Origin: Minwuiaceae bacterium
Lineage (GTDB): Bacteria; Pseudomonadota; Alphaproteobacteria; Minwuiales; Minwuiaceae
Direction of reading: 5' to 3'
DNA length: 64,000 nt
NCBI GenBank assembly: GCA_028278525.1
Contig: JANQEE010000040.1
Location: 46,598-110,597 of the forward strand
Below, in pieces: positions 32,686 to 42,149 of the stretch. A model generated the notes under the pieces. It was not told where the DNA came from. It saw nothing but the letters and a program-made list of their open reading frames with translations, and searched no databases. The translations under genes and the position numbers were made by a program. The number at the start of each line of letters is the position of its first letter. Position 1 is the first letter of the stretch.

Positions 32686-35600
32686 CTATTCAGCCGCCGA
32701 CGGCGCTTCGCGCGTCACCCGGTCGGCGTGGCGCTCGTCCAGGTTGGAGAGTATGCGCTCGATATGGCCGGTCGGCTTGGTGAAGCGGGCGAGCAGGTGG
32801 TAGAGCACCGGCACCACGAACAGCGACAGCAGGGTCGAGAACAGCACCCCGCCGATAATCACGATCCCCAGCGTCGCGCGGGCCTCGGCGCCCGCGCCGC
32901 TCGCCATGGCCAGCGGCAGCGCGCCGAGCGCCGTGGAGATCGTGGTCATCAGGATGGGCCGGAGCCGCACTTGCGACGCCTCCAGCACCGCGTCCAGAAT
33001 CGTCTTGCCGGAATCCCGCAGCTGATTGGCGAACTCGACGATCAGGATCGAGTTCTTGGCCGTCAGCCCGATCAGCATGACGATGCCGATCTGGCTGTAG
33101 ACGTTCAGGCTTAAGCCCGACCATAGCATCGAGCCGAGCGCGCCCGTCACCGCCAGCGGCACGGCGACCATAATGACGATCGGATGGATGAAGCTCTCGA
33201 ACTGCGCCGCGAGCGCCAGGAACACGATCAGCAGCGCCATGCCGAACGTGAAGTACAGTGCGGCGCTGGATTCCTTGTAGACGCGGCTCTGTCCGCCATA
33301 GGAGATGCGCGCCTCCGGCGGCAGCTCCGTCGCCGCCACTTCTTCCAGGTAGCCGAGTGCGTCGTCCAGCGTGTAACCCGGCGCGATGTTGGCGGAAATG
33401 GTGATGGCGCGCAGCCGGTCGACCCGTTTCAGCGTCAACGCGCCCGCCGCCTCGCCGATCGTCACCAGATTGCTTAGCGGTATCAGCCGGTCGGTGGTGT
33501 CCGATTTGACGTAGAAATTGCTCAGGTCGCTCGGCGTCGCGCGATCCTCGGGCCGGGCCCGCATGATCACGTCGTACAGTTTGCCGCCCTGGGCAAAAGT
33601 GCCGACCCGCCGCTCGCCCAGCAGTGTCTCCAGCGTGCGGCCGATATCCTCGATCTGCACGCCCAGGTCGGCGGCGCGGTCGCGGTCGATCCGCACCTGC
33701 AGCTCCGGCCGCGTTACGCGGAAGTTCTTGTTTACGTCCAGCAGCATCGGGCCCGCTTCGGCGATGTCGATGATCCGGTCGGCCCAGTCGTTCAAGACCT
33801 CGTAGGACGGCCCGCCGATGATAAAGCTGACCGGCACGGTCCAGGATCGCCGGCCCAGGGTGCGCGGGTTGACGGCGTGCGCGCGCACGCCTGGGATCGA
33901 GGCCAGCACCGGGTTGACCTCGTCAATCACCTCCTGGGTCGACTTGGTGCGTTCGTCCCAATGCTGGACGCGGGCGATGATGAAGGCTCGGTTGACGGCG
34001 CCGGGCCCGCGCCAGGACGGCGACAGGATGATAATGTTTCGCCTGAGGTCGCCGTCGGCGCGCAGTCGTTCCAGGTAATCCTCGATCTCCATGACGTAGC
34101 GTCGCGTGTAGTCGAGGCTGGCGCCCTCCGGCCCGTTGACCGAGATGTAGAAGCCGCCGCGGTCTTCCGTCGGCGCGAACTCCTTCGGCAATTGCTCGTA
34201 CCAGACATAGGCCAGGCTGGAGACCGCCACTGTCGCCGCCACCATGATGACCGGTATCCGCAACGTCGCGGCGAGCGCATGCCGGTAGCCACGCGCCAAT
34301 CTGTCGAACACCACGTCGGTGGCGCGGACCATCAGGCTCTCTTCGCGATGCGGCCGTAACCACTTGGAACAGAGCATCGGCGTCAGGGTCAGCGCGACGA
34401 AGCTGGAGAAGATCACCGCGGCCGCGACGGCGATGCCGAATTCGCGGAACAGCCGGCCGGTATCGCCGCCCTGGAAAGAGATCGGCAGGAACACCGCGAC
34501 CAGCACCACCGTCGTGGCGATCACGGCGAAGGCGATCTGCTTCGATCCGCGCACCGCGGCCAGCAGCGGCGGCTCGCCGTCCTCAATCCGTCGGTGAATG
34601 TTCTCCAGCACGACGATGGCGTCGTCGACGACCAGCCCGATCGCCAGCACCAGAGCCAGCAGCGTCAAGACGTTGACCGAATAGCCGAGCGCCGCCAGCA
34701 CCATGAACGAGGCGATGACCGAGACCGGTATGGCCAGCGCCGGGATCACCGTGGCGCGCAGCGAGCGCAGGAACAGGAAGATCACGGTGACGACCAGCAC
34801 CATCGAGATGCCGAGCGCCTTGAACACTTCCTTGATCGACTGCTCGATGAAGACCGACTGGTCGTAGGACATCTCCAGCTCGACGCCCTCGGGCAGGGCG
34901 CTGCGCAGTTCCGGCAGCAGGGCCTTGACCCCGTTCGCGACCTCCAGGGTATTGGCCTTCGAGCGCCGGATCACACCCAGGCCGACGGTCAGCCGGCCGT
35001 TGGCGCGGAGTTCGGTGCGGTCGTTTTCCGGCGCCAGTTCCACCCGCGCAACTTCGCCCAGGCGCACCAGATAGCCGTTGTCGTCCTTGACCACGACGTT
35101 GCGGAATTCCTCCGGCGTGGTGAGCGCAGTGTCGGTCCGGATCGCGAATTCGCGCATGGTCGATTCGATCCGGCCCGACGGCAGGTCGACGTTCTGCTCG
35201 CGCAGGGCGGATTCGACTTCCTGCACCGTCAGGCCGCGCGCGGCGAGCGACTGTTTGTCGAGCCAGATGCGCATGGCCTGCCGTCTGGCGCCGCCGATGC
35301 GCACGCGGGCCACGCCGTCGACCACCGACAGCCGGTCGACCATCACCCGTTCCGCGAAATCGGTCAGTTCGATGGCGCTCATCCGGTCGCTGTTCAGGCC
35401 GAGCCAGAGGATCGGGCGGGCATCGGATTCGGTCTTGGCGACCCTGGGCCGTTCCGCCTCCTCGGGCAGGCTGCGAATGGCCCGGCTGACCCGGTCGCGC
35501 ACGTCGTTGGCGGCATCGTCGATGTCGCGCTTCAAATCGAACTCGATACTGACCGACGACGATCCTTCGCGGCTGGTGGAGTTGATGCGCACCACGCCGC

Positions 35601-35823
35601 CGATGCCGGCGACCGCATCTTCGATCACCTGCGTCACCTGGCTCTCGACGATCTGCGCCGCCGCGCCGCGGTAGGTGGTGGAGACGGAGACGACCGGCGC
35701 ATCGGTGTCGGGATATTCCCGCACCGGCAGCTGGCGGTAGGAGAACAGGCCGAAGATGACCAGGATCAGGCTGATGACGGTCGCGAAAACCGGGCGCTTG
35801 ACGGTGATTTCCGGCAGCCGCAT
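32686..35823 (-). CDS. RND efflux transporter (HAE1/AcrB-like)
   Basis: A 1045-aa proton-driven inner-membrane pump of the hydrophobe/amphiphile efflux RND family. The first helix follows MRLPEITVKRPVFATVISL. Two large periplasmic loops and 12 transmembrane helices have the usual layout. LAIGLVVDDAIVVLENIHR in helix 4 carries the Asp pair of the proton relay. It is encoded 12 nt after the adaptor gene. No outer-membrane factor gene is adjacent, so a TolC-like protein from elsewhere must complete the pump. Substrates unknown. Confidence 0.94.
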   Translation of the reverse strand: MRLPEITVKRPVFATVISLILVIFGLFSYRQLPVREYPDTDAPVVSVSTTYRGAAAQIVESQVTQVIEDAVAGIGGVVRINSTSREGSSSVSIEFDLKRDIDDAANDVRDRVSRAIRSLPEEAERPRVAKTESDARPILWLGLNSDRMSAIELTDFAERVMVDRLSVVDGVARVRIGGARRQAMRIWLDKQSLAARGLTVQEVESALREQNVDLPSGRIESTMREFAIRTDTALTTPEEFRNVVVKDDNGYLVRLGEVARVELAPENDRTELRANGRLTVGLGVIRRSKANTLEVANGVKALLPELRSALPEGVELEMSYDQSVFIEQSIKEVFKALGISMVLVVTVIFLFLRSLRATVIPALAIPVSVIASFMVLAALGYSVNVLTLLALVLAIGLVVDDAIVVLENIHRRIEDGEPPLLAAVRGSKQIAFAVIATTVVLVAVFLPISFQGGDTGRLFREFGIAVAAAVIFSSFVALTLTPMLCSKWLRPHREESLMVRATDVVFDRLARGYRHALAATLRIPVIMVAATVAVSSLAYVWYEQLPKEFAPTEDRGGFYISVNGPEGASLDYTRRYVMEIEDYLERLRADGDLRRNIIILSPSWRGPGAVNRAFIIARVQHWDERTKSTQEVIDEVNPVLASIPGVRAHAVNPRTLGRRSWTVPVSFIIGGPSYEVLNDWADRIIDIAEAGPMLLDVNKNFRVTRPELQVRIDRDRAADLGVQIEDIGRTLETLLGERRVGTFAQGGKLYDVIMRARPEDRATPSDLSNFYVKSDTTDRLIPLSNLVTIGEAAGALTLKRVDRLRAITISANIAPGYTLDDALGYLEEVAATELPPEARISYGGQSRVYKESSAALYFTFGMALLIVFLALAAQFESFIHPIVIMVAVPLAVTGALGSMLWSGLSLNVYSQIGIVMLIGLTAKNSILIVEFANQLRDSGKTILDAVLEASQVRLRPILMTTISTALGALPLAMASGAGAEARATLGIVIIGGVLFSTLLSLFVVPVLYHLLARFTKPTGHIERILSNLDERHADRVTREAPSAAE

Positions 35824-35835
35824 CTAATCGCGCCC

Positions 35836-36936
35836 TCAGCCTTTGCCGCTTTGCACGGTTTCTTCTTCGATGCCGCGCTGGCGCACCGGTACGCCGTCGC
35901 GCACCTTCTGCACGCCGCCGACGACGACCAGGGCGTCGGGCCCCAGGCCCTCCAGCACCTCGACCTCGCCGCGCAGCCGCTGGCCGATCTGGATCGCACG
36001 GCGCTCCGCCTTACCGTCGACGACGGCAAACACGTAATGTCCGGCGGGCGAGGCCAGGATCGCCTCTTCCGGCACCAGAACGGCGTCTTCCTTGGTCCCG
36101 ACCGACAGGTTTACGGTCAGGAACATGCCGGGCTTCAACAGGTCTTCGGAGTTCGGCAGCCGGGCGCGCACCGTGATCGCCCGGGTGACCGGATCCACCC
36201 GCGATCCAACGGTCACGACGGAGCCGCGGAACTCCCGGTCGGGATACGCCGCGCTGGTTGCCGTCACCGGCAGCTTGGGCTGCAGCTCGGCCAGAACCGT
36301 TTCCGGCACCTCGAAATCCAGCTTGATCGATCGTGTGTCGTCCAGGGTGGTGATCTCGTCGCCCGGCTGGATCAGCGTGCCGACGCTGACGTTGCGCAGG
36401 CCAAGACGGCCGGCGAACGGGGCCCGGATATCGTAATCCGCCATGCGTGCCTTGGTGCCCCGGACCTTGGCTTCCGCGACGGCCAGTTGGGCTGCCAGTT
36501 CGTCGACCCGCGCCTGGGGGACATTGCGGGTTTTCAGCAGTTTCTGGGCGCGTCTATGCAGTTGCTGGGCATTGGCCAGTTCGGCTTCGGCTTCCGCCAG
36601 TTCCGCCTGCAGGGCCGTCGCGTCCAGTTGCAGCAGCACGCTGCCCCGCTCCACCCACTGGCCTTCCTCGAACGAGATTGTGCGGACCAGGCCGGCGACC
36701 TTGGGCGTCAGCGCCACGCCTTCGTCGCCGCGGGCCGTGCCGACGGCCTTCACGGACACCACGACGGAATCCACCCGCACGGTCGCCAGATCGACTTCGC
36801 GCGCGTCCGGCACCGCGGCCACGCGCGTCAGGTCCGCCTCGCCGCCGGTCCAGGGCAGGCGCTCCTTATAGTGCCATCCGGCCGCCGCCGCGACGACCGC
36901 CACGGCGACGATTGCGACCTGTGTCGTGGTACGCAT
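35836..36936 (-). CDS. RND efflux periplasmic adaptor (MFP)
   Basis: A 366-aa membrane fusion protein anchored by one N-terminal helix. The lipoyl half-motifs, a short coiled-coil hairpin (about 100-150: ATALQAELAEAEAELANAQQLH), and beta-barrel and membrane-proximal domains (VLVPEEAILASPAGHYVF) follow in order. I use ATG 36936 (MRTTTQV), which has AAAGG 6 nt upstream and places the helix at the N terminus; the frame continues to 36963. It bridges the RND pump to an outer-membrane channel. Confidence 0.92.
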   Translation of the reverse strand: MRTTTQVAIVAVAVVAAAAGWHYKERLPWTGGEADLTRVAAVPDAREVDLATVRVDSVVVSVKAVGTARGDEGVALTPKVAGLVRTISFEEGQWVERGSVLLQLDATALQAELAEAEAELANAQQLHRRAQKLLKTRNVPQARVDELAAQLAVAEAKVRGTKARMADYDIRAPFAGRLGLRNVSVGTLIQPGDEITTLDDTRSIKLDFEVPETVLAELQPKLPVTATSAAYPDREFRGSVVTVGSRVDPVTRAITVRARLPNSEDLLKPGMFLTVNLSVGTKEDAVLVPEEAILASPAGHYVFAVVDGKAERRAIQIGQRLRGEVEVLEGLGPDALVVVGGVQKVRDGVPVRQRGIEEETVQSGKG

Positions 36937-37100
36937 CTGAAACCTTTTATCGACCAGCGCCAATATCGGCCCGAACTAGATCTTGTGGTAAAGGCGCTGA
37001 CAAGCGAAAGTACAGCCAAAGCGACAGGCGGGAAAGCATCGCATGGCGAGCGGTCACGCCCTTGTCATCCCTATCCTGCCACACAATTGCCGTTGGATTT

Positions 37101-38030
37101 ATGAATACCCTGCTTTTCTCCCACTCCGACTGTCTTTACCACGATACTGGCCTCGGCCATCCGGAGGCGCCGGATCGGCTTCGGGCGGTGCTCCACGCCC
37201 TGGAGGACGAGACATTCGCCCTGCTGGACCGCCGCGACGCACCGAAGGCGACCGAGGAGCAGTTGGCCCGCGTCCATGGCGCCGATTACGTGCGAATGAC
37301 CCTTCAGGCGGTGCCGGAGGAGGGGTTGAAGCATCTCGACAGCGATACCCTGGTCTCGCCCGGCTCCGGAGAGGCGGCATTGCGGGCCGCCGGCGCCGTC
37401 TGCGCGGCGGTCGACGCGGTGATGACGGGTGAGGCGCGGAACGCCTTCTGCGCCGTACGGCCGCCGGGACACCACGCCGAACCGGACCGCGCCATGGGGT
37501 TTTGCCTGTTCAACAACGTCGCCGTGGGGGCGTTGCAGGCGCGCGTCGTGCATGGCGCCCGGCGGGTCGCGGTGGTCGATTTCGACGTTCATCACGGCAA
37601 CGGCACCCAGGCGATGTTCGAGGCCGACGGCGACCTGTTCTACGCCTCGTCCCACCAATGGCCGCTTTATCCGGGCTCGGGAAAACCCGAAGAACGCGGC
37701 GTCGGCAACAACATCCTCAACCTCTGTCTGCCGCCGATGGCGGGCTCGGAAGAGTTCCGCGCCGCCGTGGAGGGCCAGTTGCTCGGCGCGCTGGACGCCT
37801 TTCAGCCGGAACTGATGATGATTTCGGCCGGCTTCGACGCTCATACCGCCGATCCCCTGGCCAATCTCAACTTCACCGACCGCGATTACGTCTGGGTTAC
37901 CGAAAAGTTGATCGAAATTGCTGATCGCCATGCCGGCGGCCGGGTGGTTTCGACCCTGGAAGGCGGCTACAACCTGACGGCGCTGGGCTCGGCTGCTGCG
38001 GCGCATGTCAAAACGTTGATGGTCGCCTAG
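37101..38030 (+). CDS. histone deacetylase family amidohydrolase
   Basis: A 309-aa zinc amidohydrolase of the arginase/deacetylase fold. RPPGHHAEPDRAMGFCLFNN contains the catalytic HH pair, VVDFDVHHGNGTQ the Asp and His zinc ligands, and SAGFDAHTADPL the third zinc Asp. Bacterial members hydrolyse acetylated polyamines, acetoin-related or other N-acyl substrates. The long frame upstream is a shadow; ATG 37101 starts at the family-typical N terminus MNTLLFSHSDCLYHD. It is divergent from the efflux adaptor gene. Confidence 0.9.
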   Translation: MNTLLFSHSDCLYHDTGLGHPEAPDRLRAVLHALEDETFALLDRRDAPKATEEQLARVHGADYVRMTLQAVPEEGLKHLDSDTLVSPGSGEAALRAAGAVCAAVDAVMTGEARNAFCAVRPPGHHAEPDRAMGFCLFNNVAVGALQARVVHGARRVAVVDFDVHHGNGTQAMFEADGDLFYASSHQWPLYPGSGKPEERGVGNNILNLCLPPMAGSEEFRAAVEGQLLGALDAFQPELMMISAGFDAHTADPLANLNFTDRDYVWVTEKLIEIADRHAGGRVVSTLEGGYNLTALGSAAAAHVKTLMVA

Positions 38031-38096
38031 AAAGACACTATACAACCGCCCCAATCGACGGCTCGGGCCGGAACGGCCAGGTTCTTGGTATAACGT

Positions 38097-38175
38097 CCAA
38101 GCCGCCCGCTCCCCCTTCCCAACCACCCCAAGGATATCCTCATGGATGGTTGGGAAGGGGGAGCGGGCGGCTTGG
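38097..38175. repeat. 79-bp intergenic palindrome
   Basis: A perfect 29-bp inverted repeat (38097-38125 and 38147-38175) encloses a 21-nt loop that itself contains the palindrome AGGATATCCT (38131-38140). The arms include CCGCTCCCCC and CCCAACCA. A hairpin with the same core and a different small central palindrome lies at 63841-63908. No poly-T follows, so it is a repeat element rather than a standard terminator. It sits between the deacetylase gene and xseB. Confidence 0.8.
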
Positions 38176-38262
38176 TTTCAACAATGGATGCCCAACGTCG
38201 CGGGGATATTTCAGCTTGATCGGAAACTGCACTATGTTACCGATGTGTTGCGGAGTGCACGC

Positions 38263-38520
38263 ATGAGCGAAAAGCCTAAAATACCTGACGAAATTGCCGC
38301 CATGTCGTTCGAGGAATCGCTCGCGGCGCTCGAGCAGATCGTCGGCCGGCTGGAAAGCGGTGACGTCAGCCTGGAAGAATCGATCGATATTTACACGCGC
38401 GGTACGCAGCTGAAATCTCATTGCGAAGCCAAGTTGCGCGCGGCGCAGGAGAAGATAGAGAAAATCGTGGTCGGCCCGGGCGGCGAGCCTGCGGGCGTCG
38501 AACCGGCCGGCATCGAGTAG
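38263..38520 (+). CDS. xseB: exodeoxyribonuclease VII small subunit
   Basis: An 85-aa helical subunit of ExoVII, which degrades single-stranded DNA together with XseA. MSFEESLAALEQIVGRLESGDVSLEESIDIYTRG is the family signature. A frame extends upstream into the palindrome, but ATG 38263 gives the usual protein. It begins a plus-strand run with ispA 28 nt downstream and dxs, an arrangement conserved in many proteobacteria. xseA is not in the window. Confidence 0.92.
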   Translation: MSEKPKIPDEIAAMSFEESLAALEQIVGRLESGDVSLEESIDIYTRGTQLKSHCEAKLRAAQEKIEKIVVGPGGEPAGVEPAGIE

Positions 38521-38548
38521 AAAAACACGTGCCATTGGGGGCGTCTCT

Positions 38549-39436
38549 TTGGGTGATTTAAAAACCGCGCTCAGCGACAGGGCAGGCGCGGTCGAGGATA
38601 TTCTTCAAACACTGTTGCCGTCGGGCAACGGTCCGGAAAGCCGTCTTTTCGACGCCATGCGGTATTCGACCATGGCGGGTGGCAAACGGCTGCGTCCGTT
38701 CCTGCTCGTGTCGGCGGCGGATCTGTTTGCGGTCCCGCGCCGGTCGTCGCTCCGCGCCGCGGCGGCGGTGGAGATGCTGCACACCTATTCGCTGGTGCAT
38801 GACGACCTGCCCTGCATGGACGACGACGACCTGCGGCGCGGCCAGCCGACCGCCCATGTGAAGTTCGACGAGGCGACGGCGGTCCTCGCCGGCGATTCCC
38901 TGCTGACCATGGCGTTTGAAGTCTTGAGCGACCCGGAAACCGACCCGAATCCGGCGGTCCGCATCGATCTGGTCAGCGGTCTGGCGAAAGCGGCCGGCGC
39001 CCAGGGCATGTGCGGCGGCCAGATGATCGACCTGCTGGCCGAAAACGACGAGCCGGACCGGGAGGCTGTCGAACGGCTGCAGGCCCTGAAAACCGGCGCT
39101 TTGATCACTTTCTCGTGCGAGGCCGGCGCTATCCTGGGCCATGGCTCGCCCGAGGAGCGCCGGGCGCTGAGAACCTACGGCGACAAGCTCGGTTTGGCCT
39201 TCCAGATCGCCGACGATCTGCTGGATGCCGAAGGGTCCGCCGAGGATATGGGCAAGGCCGTCGGCAAGGACCGGGACGCCGGAAAGGCCACTATGGTCGG
39301 CCTTCTGGGGGTCGAAAACGCCCGCGAGGAGGCCGAGCGGCTGATCGCCGATGCGGTCTTACAGCTTGATTTATTTGGTGAAAACGCGATGCTGTTGCGT
39401 GAAGTTGCGACATTCGCGATTCGCCGCCGAACTTAA
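38549..39436 (+). CDS. ispA: polyprenyl (farnesyl/geranyl) diphosphate synthase
   Basis: A 295-aa trans-prenyltransferase that condenses isopentenyl diphosphate with DMAPP/GPP to farnesyl diphosphate. GGKRLRP is the substrate-binding motif, and the two Asp-rich motifs are [10 protein letters not shown] and ADDLLD. The TTG start has GGGGG 8 nt upstream. It lies between xseB and dxs in the standard order, coupling precursor supply (dxs) with chain elongation. Confidence 0.93.
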   Translation: MGDLKTALSDRAGAVEDILQTLLPSGNGPESRLFDAMRYSTMAGGKRLRPFLLVSAADLFAVPRRSSLRAAAAVEMLHTYSLVHDDLPCMDDDDLRRGQPTAHVKFDEATAVLAGDSLLTMAFEVLSDPETDPNPAVRIDLVSGLAKAAGAQGMCGGQMIDLLAENDEPDREAVERLQALKTGALITFSCEAGAILGHGSPEERRALRTYGDKLGLAFQIADDLLDAEGSAEDMGKAVGKDRDAGKATMVGLLGVENAREEAERLIADAVLQLDLFGENAMLLREVATFAIRRRT

Positions 39437-39453
39437 CAACCAAGAGGTGTCTC

Positions 39454-41379
39454 GTGTCGAAAACGAGCAAGACCCCGCTACTCGATCAAATCGATTATCC
39501 TTCGGATCTGCGCCGGCTTAAGTCGGGGCAGTTACGCCAGGTCGCGGACGAACTGCGCCAGGAGATGATCGATGCCGTGTCTGTAACCGGCGGCCATCTC
39601 GGCGCCGGGCTCGGCGTGGTCGAATTGACCGTGGCCTTGCACTACGTTTTCGACACGCCCAAGGATAAGCTGATCTGGGATGTCGGCCACCAGTGCTATC
39701 CGCATAAGATCATCACCGGTCGGCGCGAACGGATCCGCACCCTGCGCCAGGGCGACGGGCTTTCCGGCTTCACCAAGCGGGCGGAAAGCGAATACGACCC
39801 GTTCGGCGCGGCCCATTCCTCGACCTCGATTTCCGCCGGTTTGGGCTTTGCGGTCGGCCGCGACCTGACCGACGGTGACAACAACATCGTCTGTGTCATC
39901 GGCGACGGCGCGATGAGCGCCGGCATGGCCTATGAGGCGATGAACAATGCCGGCGCCATGGACAGCCGGTTGATCGTCGTGCTCAACGACAACGAGATGT
40001 CGATTGCCCCGCCGGTCGGCGCCATGAGCGCCTATCTGACCCGGCTGTTGTCCAGCCGCCCGTACCAGAACCTGCGCCACATCGCGAAACAGCTTGCCAG
40101 CAAGTTCCCGGAGCCCATCGAGCGCACCGCGCGCCGGGCCGAGGAATATGCCCGCGGCATGCTGTTCGGCGGCACCCTGTTCGAAGAGCTCGGTTTCTAC
40201 TATGTCGGCCCGGTCGACGGCCACAACATGGACCAGTTGCTGCCGGTCCTGAAAAACCTGCGCCAGGCGGAGCAGGGGCCGATCCTGCTGCATGTCGTGA
40301 CCCAGAAGGGCAAAGGGTATCAGCCGGCCGAACAGTCTGCCGACAAGTATCACGGCGTAGCCAAGTTCGACGTGATCACCGGCACCCAGGTCAAGCCGAA
40401 GCCGAATGCGCCGAGCTACACCAAGGTATTCGCCGAAAGCCTGATCCGCGAGGCGGAGAAGGACGACCGGATCGTCGCCGTGACCGCGGCCATGCCGTCC
40501 GGCACCGGTGTCGATGCGTTCGCCAAGCGGTTCCCGACGCGCAGCTTCGATGTCGGCATCGCCGAGCAGCATGCGGTCACCTTCTGCGCCGGCATGGCGG
40601 CGGAAGGCCTGAAACCTTTCGCGGCGATCTATTCGACGTTCCTGCAACGCGCCTACGATCAGGTGGTGCACGACGTCGCGATCCAGAAACTGCCGGTCCG
40701 TTTCGCGATCGACCGGGCGGGCTTGGTCGGCGCCGACGGTCCCACCCATGCCGGCGCGTTCGACGTGACGTACCTGTCGACGCTGCCGGGCTTTACCGTC
40801 ATGGCCGCGGCTGACGAGGTCGAACTGGCGCGCATGGTGGCGACCGCCGCGGCCATCGACGACGGCCCCAGCGCCTTCCGCTATCCGCGTGGCGAGGGCG
40901 TCGGTCTGGAAATGCCGGAAAACCCCGAGCCGCTGGAGATCGGCAAAGGCCGCATCATGCGGGAAGGCAACACCGTCGCCCTGTTGTCCTTCGGCACGCG
41001 CCTGGCTCAATGCATGGATGCGGCGGACGAGCTTGCGGCCATGGGCCTCAGCACCACCGTAGCCGACGCCCGCTTCTGCACGCCGCTGGACACGGATCTG
41101 GTGCGCCGTCTGGCGATCGAGCACGAAGTCCTGGTCACCATCGAGGAAGGATCGATCGGCGGTTTCTCGGCGCATGTGATGCAGTATCTGGCGACCAACG
41201 ACCTGCTCGACGGGCTTAAACTGCGTCCGATGACGCTGCCGGCCCTGTTCATCGATCAGGACAAGCCCGACAAGATGTACGACGTGGCAGGTCTTAACAC
41301 CTCGCATATCGTGGGCAACGTGCTGGCCGCCTTGGGCCGCGAACGGGAAGCTGCCGCCGCCGAGCCGGCGCGCGCCTGA
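39454..41379 (+). CDS. dxs: 1-deoxy-D-xylulose-5-phosphate synthase
   Basis: A 641-aa thiamine-diphosphate enzyme that condenses pyruvate and glyceraldehyde-3-phosphate to DXP, the entry step of the MEP isoprenoid pathway. The TPP motif [18 protein letters not shown] and transketolase motif [15 protein letters not shown] are clear, and GHQCYPHKI and [11 protein letters not shown] are family-specific. The start is GTG, with AAGAGG upstream. It starts 17 nt after ispA and is followed 20 nt later by tlyA. Confidence 0.96.
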   Translation: MSKTSKTPLLDQIDYPSDLRRLKSGQLRQVADELRQEMIDAVSVTGGHLGAGLGVVELTVALHYVFDTPKDKLIWDVGHQCYPHKIITGRRERIRTLRQGDGLSGFTKRAESEYDPFGAAHSSTSISAGLGFAVGRDLTDGDNNIVCVIGDGAMSAGMAYEAMNNAGAMDSRLIVVLNDNEMSIAPPVGAMSAYLTRLLSSRPYQNLRHIAKQLASKFPEPIERTARRAEEYARGMLFGGTLFEELGFYYVGPVDGHNMDQLLPVLKNLRQAEQGPILLHVVTQKGKGYQPAEQSADKYHGVAKFDVITGTQVKPKPNAPSYTKVFAESLIREAEKDDRIVAVTAAMPSGTGVDAFAKRFPTRSFDVGIAEQHAVTFCAGMAAEGLKPFAAIYSTFLQRAYDQVVHDVAIQKLPVRFAIDRAGLVGADGPTHAGAFDVTYLSTLPGFTVMAAADEVELARMVATAAAIDDGPSAFRYPRGEGVGLEMPENPEPLEIGKGRIMREGNTVALLSFGTRLAQCMDAADELAAMGLSTTVADARFCTPLDTDLVRRLAIEHEVLVTIEEGSIGGFSAHVMQYLATNDLLDGLKLRPMTLPALFIDQDKPDKMYDVAGLNTSHIVGNVLAALGREREAAAAEPARA

Positions 41380-41399
41380 CCGGCGCCGCCGCTTGACGA

Positions 41400-42149
41400 T
41401 TGGCTGCGCCCAAGCGACAGCGGCTCGATAACCTTCTGGTCGAACGCGGCCTGGCCGAAAGCCGGGCCAAGGCGCAGGCGCTGATCATCGCCGGGAAGGT
41501 TTTCTCAGGCGACCGCCGCCTCGACAAACCGGGCACCGCTATTCCCGCCGACAGCGACCTGCGCGTGGTCGCGCCCGACCATCCCTGGGTGTCGCGCGGC
41601 GGCGTGAAGCTCGCGGCGGGGCTTGATCGCTTCGGTATCGACCCGGCCGGGCTGGTGGCGCTCGACATCGGCGCCTCCACCGGCGGCTTTACCGACGTTC
41701 TGCTGACGCGCGGCGCCTGCAAGGTCTACGCGGTCGATGTCGGCCACGGCCAGTTGGACTGGAAACTGCGCAACGATTCCCGCGTCGTCGTGCTGGAACG
41801 CACCAATGCCCGCTATCTCAGCCCCGCCGAAATCCCGGAGCCGCCCGACTTGATCGTCTGCGACGCCAGCTTCATCGGCTTGCGCACCGTGCTGCCCGCG
41901 GCGCTGGACCTGGCCGCGCCAGGAGCCCGCTTGATTGCCCTGATCAAGCCGCAGTTCGAAGTCGGCCGCGGCCGCGTCGGCAAGGGTGGCGTGGTGCGCG
42001 ACCCCGCGCTGCACGCCGAAGTTTGCGACACCATCTCGCGCTGGCTCGATGATCTACCCGGCTGGTCGGTCCTCGGCATCGCGGAGAGCCCCATCAAGGG
42101 ACCGGAGGGCAACACCGAATTCCTGATCGGCGCGGCGCGCGATGACTGA
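41400..42149 (+). CDS. tlyA: TlyA family RNA 2'-O-methyltransferase
   Basis: A 249-aa S4-domain methyltransferase that methylates ribose 2'-O positions of rRNA cytidines in the family. The S4 domain spans about 6-65 (RLDNLLVERGLAESRAKAQAL), followed by the SAM-binding LDIGASTGGFTD and the KPQFEVGR segment. Start TTG, with no good ATG. Genes of this family often follow dxs. It overlaps the next RNA methyltransferase gene by 8 nt. Confidence 0.9.
   Translation: MAAPKRQRLDNLLVERGLAESRAKAQALIIAGKVFSGDRRLDKPGTAIPADSDLRVVAPDHPWVSRGGVKLAAGLDRFGIDPAGLVALDIGASTGGFTDVLLTRGACKVYAVDVGHGQLDWKLRNDSRVVVLERTNARYLSPAEIPEPPDLIVCDASFIGLRTVLPAALDLAAPGARLIALIKPQFEVGRGRVGKGGVVRDPALHAEVCDTISRWLDDLPGWSVLGIAESPIKGPEGNTEFLIGAARDD

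Noticed and set aside
34594..37104. 836-codon plus-strand frame antisense to the RND pump and adaptor
   Set aside because: Lies opposite two clearly conserved genes; amino-acid composition is that of a GC-driven shadow.
39532..41307. 591-codon frame opposite dxs
   Set aside because: Fully antisense to an intact dxs gene; no domain.
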